Shown: positions 29,751-43,287 of the stretch, piece by piece | Numbering within the stretch: the stretch's first letter is position 1 | Layout of the letters: each line of letters starts with the position of its first letter | Assembly (NCBI GenBank): GCA_964017155.1 | Contig: OZ024858.1 | Coordinates: 28,763,687-28,827,686 of the forward strand | DNA length: 64,000 nt | Direction of reading: 5' to 3' | Source: Oasisia sp. SBJ-2009 | Lineage: Eukaryota > Annelida > Polychaeta > Sabellida > Siboglinidae | Translations under genes and position numbers: made by a program | The notes under the pieces: generated by a model | What the model saw: only the letters and a program-made list of their open reading frames with translations | Database searches by the model: none | Told to the model about the DNA's origin: nothing

Positions 29751-31900
29751 AACGTAGCAGTGAAACCTTTCGTGTATTACCTCAGTCGACGGAAATCGAA
29801 TGGGTGGCTGAATTAAGTTCCGACGCCAGTGTCAGTGAGCATGACTTTTTGCTCCCGGGACGCGTAGGCTGCCTACTACCCTATGTGAAACCACCTACGG
29901 GGAATCGAATCCACATTTGCACATTTCTCTTCCATGAGCCGTCTCCAGGCCTGGAGTTTATAGGGTGCGAACGAAGCCATGCACACACGCACATGCATAT
30001 GCACGCTTGTTTACATGCACACATGCACGCGCGCACACTAATACGCACCTAACGCTTAGTAAGGGGAATAGAGATCTGGGTTATAAGTAATGGTAGAACA
30101 TTTTCAGTACATCGGCTACACTTCAATTTCCGGTCATGTGACTTTCGGTTCGACATGTTCTTGGCATGCACATTGGGTTCTTTTGCAACGACATTGCTGT
30201 GAGCATGTTAATTTTATAACTCCAGGCGTGGTATATATGATTCGTCGTTGCAACTTCATATAGGTCTAGACCTGATTCAGGTACACTGAACATTGCAACA
30301 AAGCTACGCGTAAAATGACAATGCACTTCCCGTTGTACTGAAATTGTACAATTTCTTTTCAAACGCGAGAATTAATGTAAAACGCGTATGCAAGTAGGAG
30401 TTCGCAAATTGTGATGACGTTCCGAGTCGTTACGCTGACTAGTCCGTGTATTGAAATTAATTATAATAGTAGTAAACTTCCAATGAGTCCGTTTTATTAG
30501 TTCACCAAGAAAGCGTCATCATTAGAGATCGTCCTTCCTCGTTCGCAGACAGCGTCCCATGCACCACTGAAGGCGCCGTTATCGCAGCAATTCGACTGTA
30601 CTTAGGTGGCAGTCGTACCCACCACTTCTATACGACAGGGCGTGTCTTCCAGCGGGTCTGCATGGCGAGCTTCTCTCCATCCTGGTGACGCGTCGTAGGC
30701 TGTTCCCCTGAAACACGATAATTTGGAACCAGCTAAGGTTAAGTTTTATATAAGAGATCAGGAATGATGCTACCGATTGACCCCGATTATATACACAGTG
30801 AAACGAAAAACAGAGATCAAGGTCACTCCATGGTATGTGGTCCCCCGGCCTCAAGCCAATGCACACGAGGATTGTGTTAGCTTATTTTTTATACCTGCTA
30901 ACCCTGTCATTAAACACCTATTTCTCAGTTTCCTAGCTTCTACTAATCTTGACCTACATATCTTTTTTTATTGTCAGTCACTATAGACGGGAACGTCTGT
31001 CGCCTTCGTGAATAATTCTGTCTTCCTCTATGTCTGGAGATCATCATACATTTTATCGTCCAGGGGATGCCGCCTGGCCACGTGTGTCGCCTATGGTCAT
31101 TCTGTACTGCAGTAGGTGTTCACTGGTCATCGGGCCGTTTTCACAGGAGCACACATCGGACTGGCCGATTTGTCTATTTACATACAACACTTTGTCGGTC
31201 TTCATTTAAATCATCTTCCTCGTCTTCATTGTTGCCTTGATTCCAGTTACCACATACCGAAGTGTCTCTTTACTATACTCACACATATACAAATGGGATG
31301 TACAATCATCACCGTACACAAAAACCTATATAACAACTATCATGAAACCTAAACAGTACTATGTTAGTTTTTAAATATCTAGTTATTTTAAAACTACCTC
31401 TAATGTTTAGATATAAGCTCGTGTGCAATGGCGAGAAACCGTATTATCTGCTCAAACTAGGCACTTGCCAAACATAGACTCGCTTCCAATTTATCTTTAA
31501 GCTGATACTACCGTTAGCTTCATATAAGAAGTTAGAGATGCTAAGCTAAGAGCCCGGAAGCGAGTCTATATGTGGTAGTTACGGCAGGGGTTTCTCCTGC
31601 ACCACCAGAGTCTCTGTGGCCACTTCTGAAGTGACCCACAGTTGATCGATTCCCAGTTAGCCCACTCCTCAGAAAATTTAGATTATAACGACCCGAAATC
31701 CCAGACTGAATGATTACCCCCATACTTTTAATCTACTTTCCTTAGCATTACAGTCTAATGTATTCAGTTATTAATTTTTGCGCTATACCCTTGGTAAGTC
31801 ATCGACTTGATAAGACCACGCGTGGCATTTGGAAGACGAAGAGGTATTTTCGTGTGTTACCTTCAACTATGACACATTCCCAAAGAGAGGCTAATATATT
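29751..31900. other. Intergenic, no supported gene
   Basis: No exon with splice borders was recognised. A short CA-rich tract with atgcac motifs lies at 29984-30045. Open frames here lack family motifs and are treated as chance. Confidence 0.4.
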
Positions 31901-31904
31901 CCAT

Positions 31905-33000
31905 GGAATGATGAATGGATGGAAGGGCGGGCGACCGGACAAGCGGGTGGGCAGGGGATGGATAACTGGGTGGGTGGGTGGGTGGGTGGGTGGATGGATG
32001 CGTGGATGAATGGATGATATGTTATCCCAGGCCACCCATGCTAACCATCAAACTATATCCTATAATCATAGTTTGTAAAGAGGTGATGTGTCATGCAGGT
32101 AGCTCTACCACTTTATAAGGATTATTTCAATCAATCGATCGATCGATCGATCGATCGATCGATCGATCGACCGACCGACCGACCGACCGACCGACCGACC
32201 GACCGACCGACCGACCGACCGACCGACCGACCGACCGACCGACCCACCGACCCACCCACCCACCCACCCACCCACCCACTCACCCACCCACCCACCCACC
32301 AACCAACCAACCAAACAACCAATCAATCAACCAACCAACCAACCAATCAATCAATCAATCAAACAATCAATCAATCACGTAATCAAACAATCAGCCAATC
32401 AGCCAATCAATAAACAAAACCATCAACCAATCTATCAACCAATCCACCAACCAATCCATCAACCAACCAACCAACCAACCAACCAACCAACCAACCAACC
32501 AATCAACCAATCAATCAATCAACCAATTAATCAATAAATTGACCAATCAAACAAATCTGTCAACCAATAAATTAACCAACCAGTTAATCAATAAATAAAT
32601 CGATCAATCAACCAACCAATCAATCAGTCAATAGATCAATCAGCCAATCAATCAACCAACCAATCAACTAATCAATCAAACAATCAACCAAACCACCAAT
32701 GGATGGATGAATGAATGGATGGATGGATGGATGGATGGATGGATGGATGGATGGATGGATGGATGAATGGATGGGTGGGTGGGAGGTTGGGTGGATGGGT
32801 GTGTGGGTGGGTGGGTGGGTGGACGGATGGGTCAATGGAACGTTAGGTGGACAAGGATGGTGGATTGGTGCCTGGTGGATTGGTGATGTATGGGCAAGTG
32901 AGTAACTACTGACATCCATGCTGACCATCAAACTATGCTCCGTAAACACAGTTTGATGGCGAGGAGCGTATCGTGGGCTAACTCTACCCCTTTATGGGAT
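31905..33000. repeat. Tetranucleotide tracts (GATC, GACC, CACC, CAAC/CAAT, GGAT/GGTG) with a twin hairpin body
   Basis: 31905-32015 is GGAT/GGTG-rich. 32130-32170 is (CGAT)n, 32170-32245 (CGAC)n, 32245-32300 (CACC)n, and 32300-32698 interrupted (CAAC/CAAT)n. 32699-32830 is (GGAT)n then (GGTG)n. After each GGAT/GGTG tract comes a related sequence with catgct-accatcaaactat and a later ctctacc-cttta: at 32036-32120 and 32917-33000. In the second, ccatcaaact pairs with agtttgatgg. Confidence 0.85.
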
Positions 33001-33827
33001 CTCATTAATACAATCAGCATTAATAGATTACTAGCTAATCAACCGTCCATCATTGTTTCAGTAGAACATCAAGACTGAACTGTCGCAAACATTAAATAAA
33101 GTTGTAAATGTACAGCTGAATGTATCACTTCCTATAAATGTTCTCCGTTGACGTTGTTCAACGAGGTCCGAAGCAAAACTGGATCACACGTTATAAATAT
33201 TAAGCTGAACTCATCTGCAAAATGTTCGTGCGATTTCGTGCAACTGTTGTCCATGAATTGCTTCATGCCCCGCCTCGATGAAGATCGATTTCTTTGACAG
33301 TTTGCCGGTGTACGCTCTGACTTTATCGGACACCGTTTATGACGTCACATATTCGCAGTCTCGTGACTTGTAGATGAATGTGTGTTTTGACATTGGGCAG
33401 CACAAATTAAAGCAGACAATAATTATTATTTTACTACATATCAAAGTTTAATTTGTGAATTGATTTGTTAGGTTCGTTCTCACAAAGGGTAACAGTAGTT
33501 GCATGGATTCAGGCTAGCTCGTTATTATGAAGTGACCTCACCGTCATTTGCGATCGCATCATCCCGAACGTGTATTACGTCATCTAGAACGCATAGTGTA
33601 TTTTTGCTATGGTGTAAGTGTGTCACGATACATGGCGAGACTCCGCGCGACGGGAGGGGATTGCCTCGATTAACCAGACTCCGTGAGGTGGCAGCACTTT
33701 TCAGTTCCTCAACTCCTTCTCGACCAAGTTACGCAGCCGAGTGACATTCGGTTAAACGAGACTAATTGGGGACTGGACACAAGAATGATATTCTAACGAC
33801 TTGTGACAGTTGTAGTTTCCGACTGAT
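33001..33827. other. Unassigned sequence left of the tandem duplication
   Basis: No gene recognised. An open frame at 33499-33744 (+) has no family features or splice context. Confidence 0.35.
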
Positions 33828-34789
33828 GAAAATAAACTAAAGCGATTGGGATTGTTATGGCTGTACCTACCAGTAATACCGCTCGAATGGCTCGGATGGC
33901 ATGTTTAAGTAAAGACAAAGGCTGATAAAATATGGAGTATTGTCATCAGTTCGGTTTCTATTACACCATATTAGAAAAATCAGGTCATAAATATATTGTG
34001 CTATGCTTTTCTTATATTAACTGTCCTATTTGATATGGTGTTGAACACACTGTCATAGACATACCGATTTACGTAGCGCAAATAGTATTAACGATTTTAG
34101 GCCGTATGCGTCTTTTACGGGATTTGCGTTTTATTGACTTAGTGATACTAAAAGTATCTTTGTAATATTAAATTATATTTTGTATGTCATGTGTTACGTA
34201 ATAGAATAAAAAAAATGCAATAATGGGTGTTAACACGATAATCAACACATATATTAGTTTGCCCCAAAACAGGTTGTACTGCGCAAAAGATGGCATTCAC
34301 CATTACTTGTCAAGATCGCCAAACACAATAGAGGAACCACCATAATAATTTATTAAAATACATCATTTCCGTGATAAATCTTACCGGCAAAGTGTCCGAC
34401 TGCTTCTATTGGTAATCACCCTTCTGAAAATGAAACCATAAACACAATTTAGGATTATTAAAAAGAAAACAAAACAAAATCCAATCATTTAACATGGGGG
34501 CAAAGGCGACGCTGCCCTTAAGTATCCCCCAGCCTCGTTTTCAAGCGCGATACGTATATCATTGCAGTATATACTGCGACGTACTCGTTATTACAGTCGG
34601 ATAAAGTGGCCCGCATACCGAGAAGACTCGCTCAAGACGCGTTTTGAGGTCGAGTCTTGAGCGAATCTTGAGGTCGAGTCTTGAGCTAGTTTTGAGAGAG
34701 TTTTTGATAATTGTTTTTCCCCCTCGCTTTATACAGACTACAATAAGCTGATATTGTAAACATAATTTATGATTATAGGTCTATTGCCT

Positions 34790-34887
<98 letters not shown>

Positions 34888-35407
34888 CAGGCCCACTATT
34901 ATCCTGAAAGCATTGACATTCACCTTATTCGTGTAGGCCGATCGTCCTTGGAATTTGTGAATTATAATTTCAGGTTAGGGAGATCTATTGTAAATGATAT
35001 ACATGCGCTACCTGTCATATTTATTTCCTCCGCAATCTCCCGCAACGCCCTTGCTTTTAACACTTTACTGAGCTCATGCTTATCATCAACGCCATACAAC
35101 AGCGGTCATTTCTGCCAAGACGTTATTAGGCGAGCGTCAACGTCTTCTGACCTAGTGTCGGCCATACTCAGCTTTGTACGAAGTGTCATGTGACTCCAGA
35201 CCCGCTTCTTATTGGCAAATGGGATTTTTGCGTCTCGTCTCAATCGCGTCCCGAATTGCCCGCACGCAAAGTTTTGAGACAAGACGCGGTCGAGGCGAGG
35301 TCAAGACGAGGTCAAAACACCTCAAGACGCTTCCGCAAAATCAAACATGTTTGATCCTCAAGACTCGCTCAAGACGCACTCAAGACGCCTCGTGACGGTC
35401 TTGCGGA
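33828..35407. repeat. Tandem segmental duplication, copy 1
   Basis: About 1,580 bp starting gaaaataaactaaagcgatt and ending gacggtcttgcgga. It is repeated nearly base for base at 35409-36953. It contains an (AT)n tract at 34793-34886 and a roughly 65-bp segment at about 34606-34675 (gcccgcataccgagaagac...) that is absent from copy 2. An 81-codon open frame at 34948-35193 is duplicated with it and looks non-genic. Confidence 0.93.
34606..35406. mobile_element. Candidate nonautonomous element with ctcaagacgc repeats at its ends
   Basis: Both ends are dense in ctcaagac / gtcttgag motifs: agactcgctcaagacgcg at about 34622-34641 and ctcaagactcgctcaagacg at about 35354-35373. The right end includes the 16-bp perfect palindrome atcaaacatgtttgat (35340-35355). 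The subterminal repeats suggest a DNA transposon derivative, but the exact termini and target duplication are unclear. It is partly contained in both duplication copies. Confidence 0.4.
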
Positions 35408-35408
35408 C

Positions 35409-36953
<1,545 letters not shown>

Positions 36954-37292
36954 ACTTGATACTAACGCATTTAATTAGATAATTTCAATGATAATAGTAT
37001 TTAAATTAATAAAAACAAATATAAAAACAACTTCAATGTAAAAGTTCAGATGTGAAATAAAAAATTCATAATGAAATAACAGTGATCAATAATAAATATG
37101 GCCGGAGAGTTATATCCACTGTTTTGCAGTTTTAAGTACAAAATAAAAAATAAAAAAGAACGAGTATGATATAATTAATGTTTTATTATGTTATGTGGTG
37201 TTGGAGGCTGAAATAGTTTGAGGAATTCACCATGTTCAAGGCTGAATTTGTTTTATTCAGATCGACCATGGAACAATTGAAATGTTACGTAT
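36954..37292. other. AT-rich spacer
   Basis: No coding or repeat structure recognised between the tandem duplication and the next inverted-repeat element. Confidence 0.35.
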
Positions 37293-38254
37293 GTAGGGTA
37301 AGGTCTGGTATTATGAGCCACCAGAAATTATGAGCCACCTCTCAAACTCAGAAATGCTACAACAATCGTTGCCATCTATAGTTTATTTGTAGAGTTCAGG
37401 AAGTTAGCGGAGCAGCCCGCCTACATTTGTAAATGTAAGGCGAAAATATATTGAAATATTTACGTGAATAACAGTTCATAACATTTCTTATGATTTCCAC
37501 ATGTTGAATTAATGCATATAAATCATATATGTGTAGTCTATATCAACGCAAATTATGTTTTAAGACCAGACAGTTAATGTCGATCTGCGTAATAGGCGAT
37601 AATGCAGTCACATCGAGTAAATTTCCCGCCTGTTGCAAAAAGGGAAGTGATATGCCTTGTGGACAATATGAGCTACATGAAGTTCAGGTAATATGAGCAC
37701 ATGCCAATTGACCATTATGTTTATATTTGTCACAGTTATAATTCTTCGTGTCTATGTTTGTATGTATGAGATGGTAATTGAAGCTTTAAATAAATATGCT
37801 ATGGTTGGTCATAAATTCGTTTGGTAATGTTTGGCGTGCGTGCACGCGCAGGTGTGTGTGTATGGTTCTATGTACTATATGTGTGCGTGTGTGCGTGTGC
37901 GTGCGTCTGTGCATGCGTTCTGCGTGCGTGTGGTTTGCGATATATTTGAGTTATGTGTGGGTGGGTGTATGCGTCTACTACTCTTGCATTAGTGCATCTG
38001 TATCCATCTTGGTCACGTGTGCTCATATTACCAATGGGGCATGCTCATATTATCCACACCTGTTTTAATATGAGCCATTTGAGGAAATAAATTATCCTCG
38101 TTCTCATTAACACAACTTATGCAAGCAATAATGCACACAACAACAGTCTATCACGGTACCTTTCATGTCACACTTTCCCAGAGCTCTACCTAGTCACACG
38201 GCTCCAGAATACCAATGTGAAAAAAGTGGCTCATATTACCAAACCTTCCCCTAT
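37293..38254. mobile_element. TA-flanked TIR element with repeated tatgagc motifs
   Basis: The left end gggtaaggtctggtattatg + agccac (from 37295) is inverted at the right end, gtggctcatattaccaaac + cttcccc (38226-38252). TA flanks both. The motif atatgagc, in either orientation, recurs at least seven times through the 0.95-kb body. TA duplications and GGG termini suggest a Tc1/mariner-like MITE. A GT-rich stretch lies at 37840-37930. No transposase is visible. Confidence 0.7.
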
Positions 38255-38945
38255 GGTAGTTCAAAATACAGGGTGATTGAACTAGCGAGATTGAGGTAAG
38301 ACCAAAACGGTCGCTGGCGTGCAGACCATCATGATGCATATTTATAAACATGTAATACAATGGAAATATCAATATCTTATATTACTGTGTTTAATTACAA
38401 CTACCTTTATTACTATAAATTAATTATCCGAACAACACAAACATAATATTTCGCTACACAACCATGTCTATTACATGACACAAACTGAATATAACTAATA
38501 GCGATATGTTTATAGTATGTATCACTTCTACTGTGCACAAAAGATTGCTATATTTGTATAATAAAAATACCAACAATTTGCGGATATCAATGTTGTCCTA
38601 CATTGCAATAAATTAACACAGGTGTTTAGAACAAGTCGTCAAAGTACTTGACAGTCTATGATGGTAGGATCTTCGGCACAGAGGGCGTCGTGACTCGTGC
38701 ACAAGTAGGGTTGTAGTTTGCGTGTTGACCTTTAAGCTCAGTGTCGAGTAGATGTCTGGGTATCCAGACTGATCGTCTGACCCACTCCAGCAGGCACTGC
38801 CGTACAAAACCAGGGCCAGGTATCAGTTCAAATAATCTGGGATTGGGTCACGTCTGAATAAACAGCATTAACAATCTACATCCGTACGATTGGCTGTGAG
38901 AGGCACGGAGGCACTTCTTGCGAGGGCCAAATGGTTCCGCTTGAG

Positions 38946-39071
38946 TTAGAACAACTCAGCATGCGAGACAATGGTTCCGCCCAGGTGAGAGTGTCTGATC
39001 AGCACCCCCTCCCCGTGTGATGTAATGTCCGGCGACAGCGTCCAGTGATTGAGTGCGTCCCCGGCAGCTAT
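38946..39071 (-). CDS. Candidate terminal exon of an unidentified protein
   Basis: Preceded on the minus strand by a good acceptor (gtttctcag) and ending TAA at 38948-38946. It gives 41 residues starting IAAGDALNHWTLSPDITSHG and ending GTIVSHAELF, with a protein-like composition. I do not recognise the family. The upstream side merges with the 27-bp minisatellite. A competing plus-strand reading ends at a donor CCCAG|GTGAGA (38984/38985). Confidence 0.4.
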   Translation of the reverse strand: MAAGDALNHWTLSPDITSHGEGVLIRHSHLGGTIVSHAELF

Positions 39072-39089
39072 CTGAGAAACATCTTCAAC

Positions 39090-39236
39090 CGTTGACAACA
39101 TTGTATACATTGAGGTGGATGACATGACTGCGTAGACATACGTTGTGGTGGATAACGTGATTGTGAACATTGTGATGGGTGACATGATTATGTACGTTGT
39201 GGTGGGTGACCTGACTGTGTACGTTGTGGTAGGTGA
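39090..39236. repeat. 27-bp minisatellite, left part
   Basis: Five or six copies of the same 27-bp unit (gtgggtgacatgattgtgta + cgttgtg) found at 39990-40862, separated from it by a LINE fragment. The simplest reading is one array split by the insertion. Confidence 0.8.
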
Positions 39237-39249
39237 CACGAGTGTGATG

Positions 39250-39920
39250 ACTCTGCCTTAGCAGATGTTTTAAACTCAGACAGTTATTTTAATCAGCAGG
39301 TCACTGAAGTGGCAATATGATGTAAGGACTACTACTTAGACTTGAATGCGGACAAGACAAGGGAGATGGTAGTAGACCTCAGAAAGAAGGGGGATATGAG
39401 TGAACTAATTATTGAGGATATGGCTGTCGATAGAGGAGATGAGTATACATATCTAGGCACAGTTTTGGATAATAAACTTACATATGAATGCAACACCAAC
39501 AACATGGTAAATAATTGCTATCAGAGAATGTTCTGCATGTTCAGATTGAGATCTTTTGATGTGGGTCCTAAGACTCGGCATATGTTTTATTGTAGCTTCA
39601 TTGAATCTGGTTTGACATTTTGTCTTGTCTGCTGGTTTTGTACTTTGAGTGTGAATAATAGAGGCAAGTTGGACAGTTTTGTTAATTGAGGAAGTAAAGT
39701 TGTGGGAGTGAGACAGATTGGACTAAATCAGTTGTATGAGTCGAGAGCGAAGATAAAGGGTTATAAATCATGGGCGACTTGTGTCACATCCTGTCTCAGT
39801 ATTATAATATGCTACCATCAGGCAGGAGACTCAGGGCCTTTAGGGCAAAGAAAGCAAAGATGTTGAGCAGTTTTAACCCCTCGTCAATACAATTCACCAA
39901 TAAAACATAAATTGGATTAT
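39250..39920 (+). pseudogene. Non-LTR retrotransposon fragment (RT C-terminal region)
   Basis: Reads LDLNADKTREMVVDLRKKG, YLGTVLDNKLTYECNTN, FRLRSFDVGPKTRHMFYCSF and ESGLTFCLVCWF in frame to 39689, then continues degenerate (GLNQLYESRAKIKGYKSW). This is the post-RT region of a LINE in which the ends of both domains are lost. It is embedded in the 27-bp array. Confidence 0.8.
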
Positions 39921-39989
39921 CTATAAATCTCAAGTTATCAAGATTATCAATATCTCGTAGTTATATTCATGATTTTAGTCGTTTTTCTT

Positions 39990-40862
39990 GTGGTGGATAA
40001 CATGACTAGGAACATTGTAATGGATGACATGATTGTGTACGTTGTTGTAGGTGATATGATTGTGTACATTGTTGTAGGGGACAGGATTATGTGCGTTGTT
40101 GTGGGTGAAACGTTTCGTGCGTTGTGGTGGGTGACATAATTGTGTACATTGTGGTGGGCGACATGATTGTGTACGTTGTGGTGGGCGACATGATTGTGTA
40201 CGTTGTGGTGGGTGACATGATTGTATACGTTGTGGTGGGCGACATGATTGTGTACGTTGTGGTGGGTGACATGATTGTGTGCATTGTGGTGGGTGACATG
40301 ATTGAGTACGTTGTGGTGGGCGACGTGATTGTGTGCATTGTGGTGGGTGACATGATTGAGTACGTTGTGGTGGGCGACGTGATTGTGTACGTTGTGGTGA
40401 GCGACATGATTGTGTACGTTGTTTTGGGTGACATGGTTGTGTACATTGTGATGGATAACATAATTATGAACACTGTGATAGGTGACACGATTGTATACGT
40501 TGTGGTGGGTGACGTGATTGTGTACGTTATTGTAGGTGACATGGTTGTATACATTATAGTGGTTAACATAATTATGAACACTGTGGTGGGTGACGTGATT
40601 GTGTGCGTTATTGTGGGTGACATGGTTGTATACATTATAATGGATAACATAATTATGAACACTGTGGTGGGCGACATGATTGTATACATTGTTGTGGGTT
40701 AAACGTTTGTGTGCGTTGTTGTGGGTGACATGGTTGTATACATTATAATGGATAACATAATTATGAACACTATGGTGGGTGACATGATTGTGTACGTTGT
40801 GGTGGGTGACATGATTGTGTACGTTATGGTGGGTGACATGATTGTGTAGGTTGTGGTTGGTG
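39990..40862. repeat. 27-bp minisatellite, main array
   Basis: About 32 copies of a 27-bp unit, with variants (acattgtgatggataacata, gttattgtag). A higher-order block of about 135 bp, containing ggataacataattatgaac, recurs from about 40450 to 40780. It ends about 20 bp before a good plus-strand acceptor at 40881-40884. Both strands are open for up to 334 codons because the unit has no stops; these are not genes. Confidence 0.9.
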
Positions 40863-40884
40863 ACAATATTCTGTTTGGCTGCAG

Positions 40885-40977
40885 GACTACGTGAACCAAG
40901 GGGACCGTCTCCTGGTTGAGACGATCTCACCTGGTGTAGACATCCGGGCACCTGTAGCTGACACTCGACTGGGTTGA
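40885..40977 (+). CDS. Candidate terminal exon of an unidentified protein
   Basis: The acceptor ttctgtttggctgcag precedes GAC TAC GTG AAC, and TGA follows at 40975-40977: 30 residues including DYVNQGDRLLVETISPGVDI and ending VADTRLG. Phase 0 at the 5' border. The composition looks coding, but no family is recognised. The 27-bp array fills the preceding intron. Confidence 0.4.
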   Translation, partial: DYVNQGDRLLVETISPGVDIRAPVADTRLG

Positions 40978-41210
40978 TCCTCGCGAGTGTAATGATTATT
41001 CATACTTCAAGCAGCAAAGGTTCAATGTATTTGACCACTTAGTTTTGGTGTTCTGGCGGGAAGTGTGCAATAATGATCGTTCGCTTGACGGTAGGCTTGT
41101 TTCATAACTGCACCGGTTTTCTATTAGTGAATCCCAGCGTAGTTCACACCAACGGTTTATCTTTACACAAGAAACGTGTGTGTGCTCGTTCTGTTTTTAT
41201 CTGTGCGCGC

Positions 41211-41212
<2 letters not shown>

Positions 41213-41257
<45 letters not shown>
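41213..41257. repeat. (GT)n microsatellite
   Basis: About 22 GT dinucleotides followed by gcacgcgtgcgtgcg alternating purine-pyrimidine sequence, a potential Z-DNA former. Confidence 0.9.
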
Positions 41258-41258
<1 letters not shown>

Positions 41259-41644
41259 ACGCGTGCGTGCGTGTGTTCATATGAGCATGTACAAGTCCAT
41301 GTGCGTATGAATGTGCGCATGCGTGTATGTGAACACGTTTGTAATATTATATATTATTATTACAGTAATATGCCTACTGTCGTCGACAAAATTCGTTAGG
41401 AACTGGCGTTTTCTGTCTCTATATCAACGAAACATAAAAAACATTTGGTACAACTAATTAAAACTGGAATAACACAGGAAAGAAGTTGTGGCCATCACAA
41501 CAAGATGTTTCACTAGACAGAAACGAAAGGGATCAACAACCATGACTGAGCACATTATAACATATCAACAATAGGCACAGCAGACCATTCTGGCAAAACA
41601 AGTGTGATGGACTTGTAGCGTTGTCGCGCTTATATTTTCCGGAT

Positions 41645-41963
41645 GTTATAAACTATCCGGGTGACGTTTCTCCGCATGCGCGATTAATGTAAAATCATCA
41701 ATGTGCAGCGAAACGTAAAACATTTATGATATTAAATACCATTAGTTAGCTCTCCTTTGGTGATTATTTTGAAGAGTTGCTTAAAATTTCATTCAATACA
41801 TAAACATATTACGTTTCCTTAAATCACCTCACGGATTATGGTGTATGCAGTCATGTGATTTGCGCATGCTATCAAAAGATGCCTCAAAACCTGTTTGCCT
41901 CATGTTAATGTGCGACAAATTAGTTTGCTGAATGGTTATATACGTCCTTTTGGTCATAGTGGC

Positions 41964-42045
<82 letters not shown>

Positions 42046-42155
42046 CAAAAGGTATATTTATTAGAAGATTCAGCAGGACACATTAACGTACTTAATAGTA
42101 CTAATGACAACTGACTTGCACATCCGCAGAAACGTCACCCGAATACTTTGTAACG
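41645..42155. mobile_element. MITE with inverted repeats and an internal (AT)n tract
   Basis: The left end gttataaactatccgggtga (then cgtttctccgcatgcg) is matched in inverse orientation at 42116-42155 (acatccgcagaaacgtcacc, then cgaatactttgtaac). The (AT)n microsatellite at 41966-42041 is internal. No coding capacity. Superfamily unknown. Confidence 0.6.
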
Positions 42156-42790
42156 CCCAGAAAAATGTAAGCGTGCCAGCGTTGTCGACAACAGACGCGA
42201 TGCTTTGTGGGATAGCTTGCTCGCCCCTCCATCTAGCGAGCAGAAGCGGACAAAGGGATACCTCCGCCATTGCCTGCTCTAAAGAACTGCATTGTGCAGT
42301 TTTTGTAAATTATTGGAAGCACTGAATGTTGGATTGGTTGAGTAGAAAGTATATTTTTGCGTAGCATGGTATCAGAGCTGCGAAGTAATGATATTTGTCA
42401 GACAGTGACCAGGTGCGTATGCACACAGGTGTAATTCGGCTTAGAGGTGTCAACATGTGCAATCGCCGGCTGCTTGAAGCAACAATGAAGGGGTGTCAGG
42501 TTAGAGACTTGATTGTAGGAGAACGAGATATGCAATTTTCACGAATTGTATATATGACATGTGTGAATGGATGTTAACTAACGTCTGAAATTGTCAATAC
42601 CATGGCTTCAAAAACCTAGCGGGAAATCAAAGAAACGTTATAATGGCCACCTATGGGTAATCAATTACGGTATCTACCCAGAAAAAGAATATACCAGTTG
42701 CTATTGAAGAATGCCGACATCAGGCGGAACGTTGTGAGTTTCACTTGTCTAAATTGTGTTATAACGCAAATTCGTTTGACATTTTTACAG

Positions 42791-43039
42791 GTGCTGATCA
42801 CGGCTACCTTACTAATTCTGGTTCGTTGTTCACTCGCAAGTCGCGAGGACGGTTCCCACATCTTCAGGTGCCTCGTTTATTGCTTGAACACATATTACAA
42901 GTGCCACGAACGCTATAGGTGCCTTCCGAAAATCTACAAATTTCTCGAAGAAGATTGTGCCAAAGAATACAGAAAGTGCATGGACTTTTGCAAAGCTCAT
43001 GGAAGGAAGGAATTATTTCCACCGGGGTGGTTACCTTAA
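42791..43039 (+). CDS. Small Cys-rich secreted peptide exon (unidentified)
   Basis: An acceptor (tttttacag, AG at 42789-42790) is followed by an open segment to TAA at 43037-43039. It encodes a hydrophobic leader (VLITATLLILV) and then a compact domain with cysteines spaced C-x3-C-x6-C-x5-C-x11-C-x6-C-x3-C (RCLVYCLNTYYKCHERYRC, then DCAKEYRKCMDFC). The two outer C-x3-C pairs suggest a disulfide-linked helical hairpin. The frame also stays open upstream to an ATG at 42653, so the leader may be read from there or joined from an upstream exon. Function unknown; I do not assign a family. Confidence 0.5.
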   Translation: MLITATLLILVRCSLASREDGSHIFRCLVYCLNTYYKCHERYRCLPKIYKFLEEDCAKEYRKCMDFCKAHGRKELFPPGWLP

Positions 43040-43287
43040 CGGCGTAAAAGTCTCCCAGCGACTCGTCAGCCACACGTTGAGTTGTCTCGGTGCGTCTTTG
43101 GTGGAGTGTCGTGATGCGCATGTACCCTGGCGAAGCGATACTTTACTTGAGGATTGTCTTTATCCAGTTTTTAATATATCGTAGAATGTCAAACATGTTT
43201 GAATTATGCACAAACCATGGGCGACATGCACAAGTTGTTAATTGCTTGGCAGTGATTACAAAACGTTGCAAATAAATCGTCACCTGT

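Noticed and set aside
29860..29960. Possible pol III B box (gggaatcgaatcc)
   Set aside because: No convincing A box nearby and no match to the SINE family.
32093..32413. Asp-Arg-Pro-Thr / Asn-Gln repeat protein
   Set aside because: Translation of tetranucleotide tracts.
39947..40951. 334-codon His/Asn/Val-rich minus-strand frame and 192-codon plus frame
   Set aside because: Both read through the 27-bp minisatellite; the unit length is a multiple of three and stop-free.
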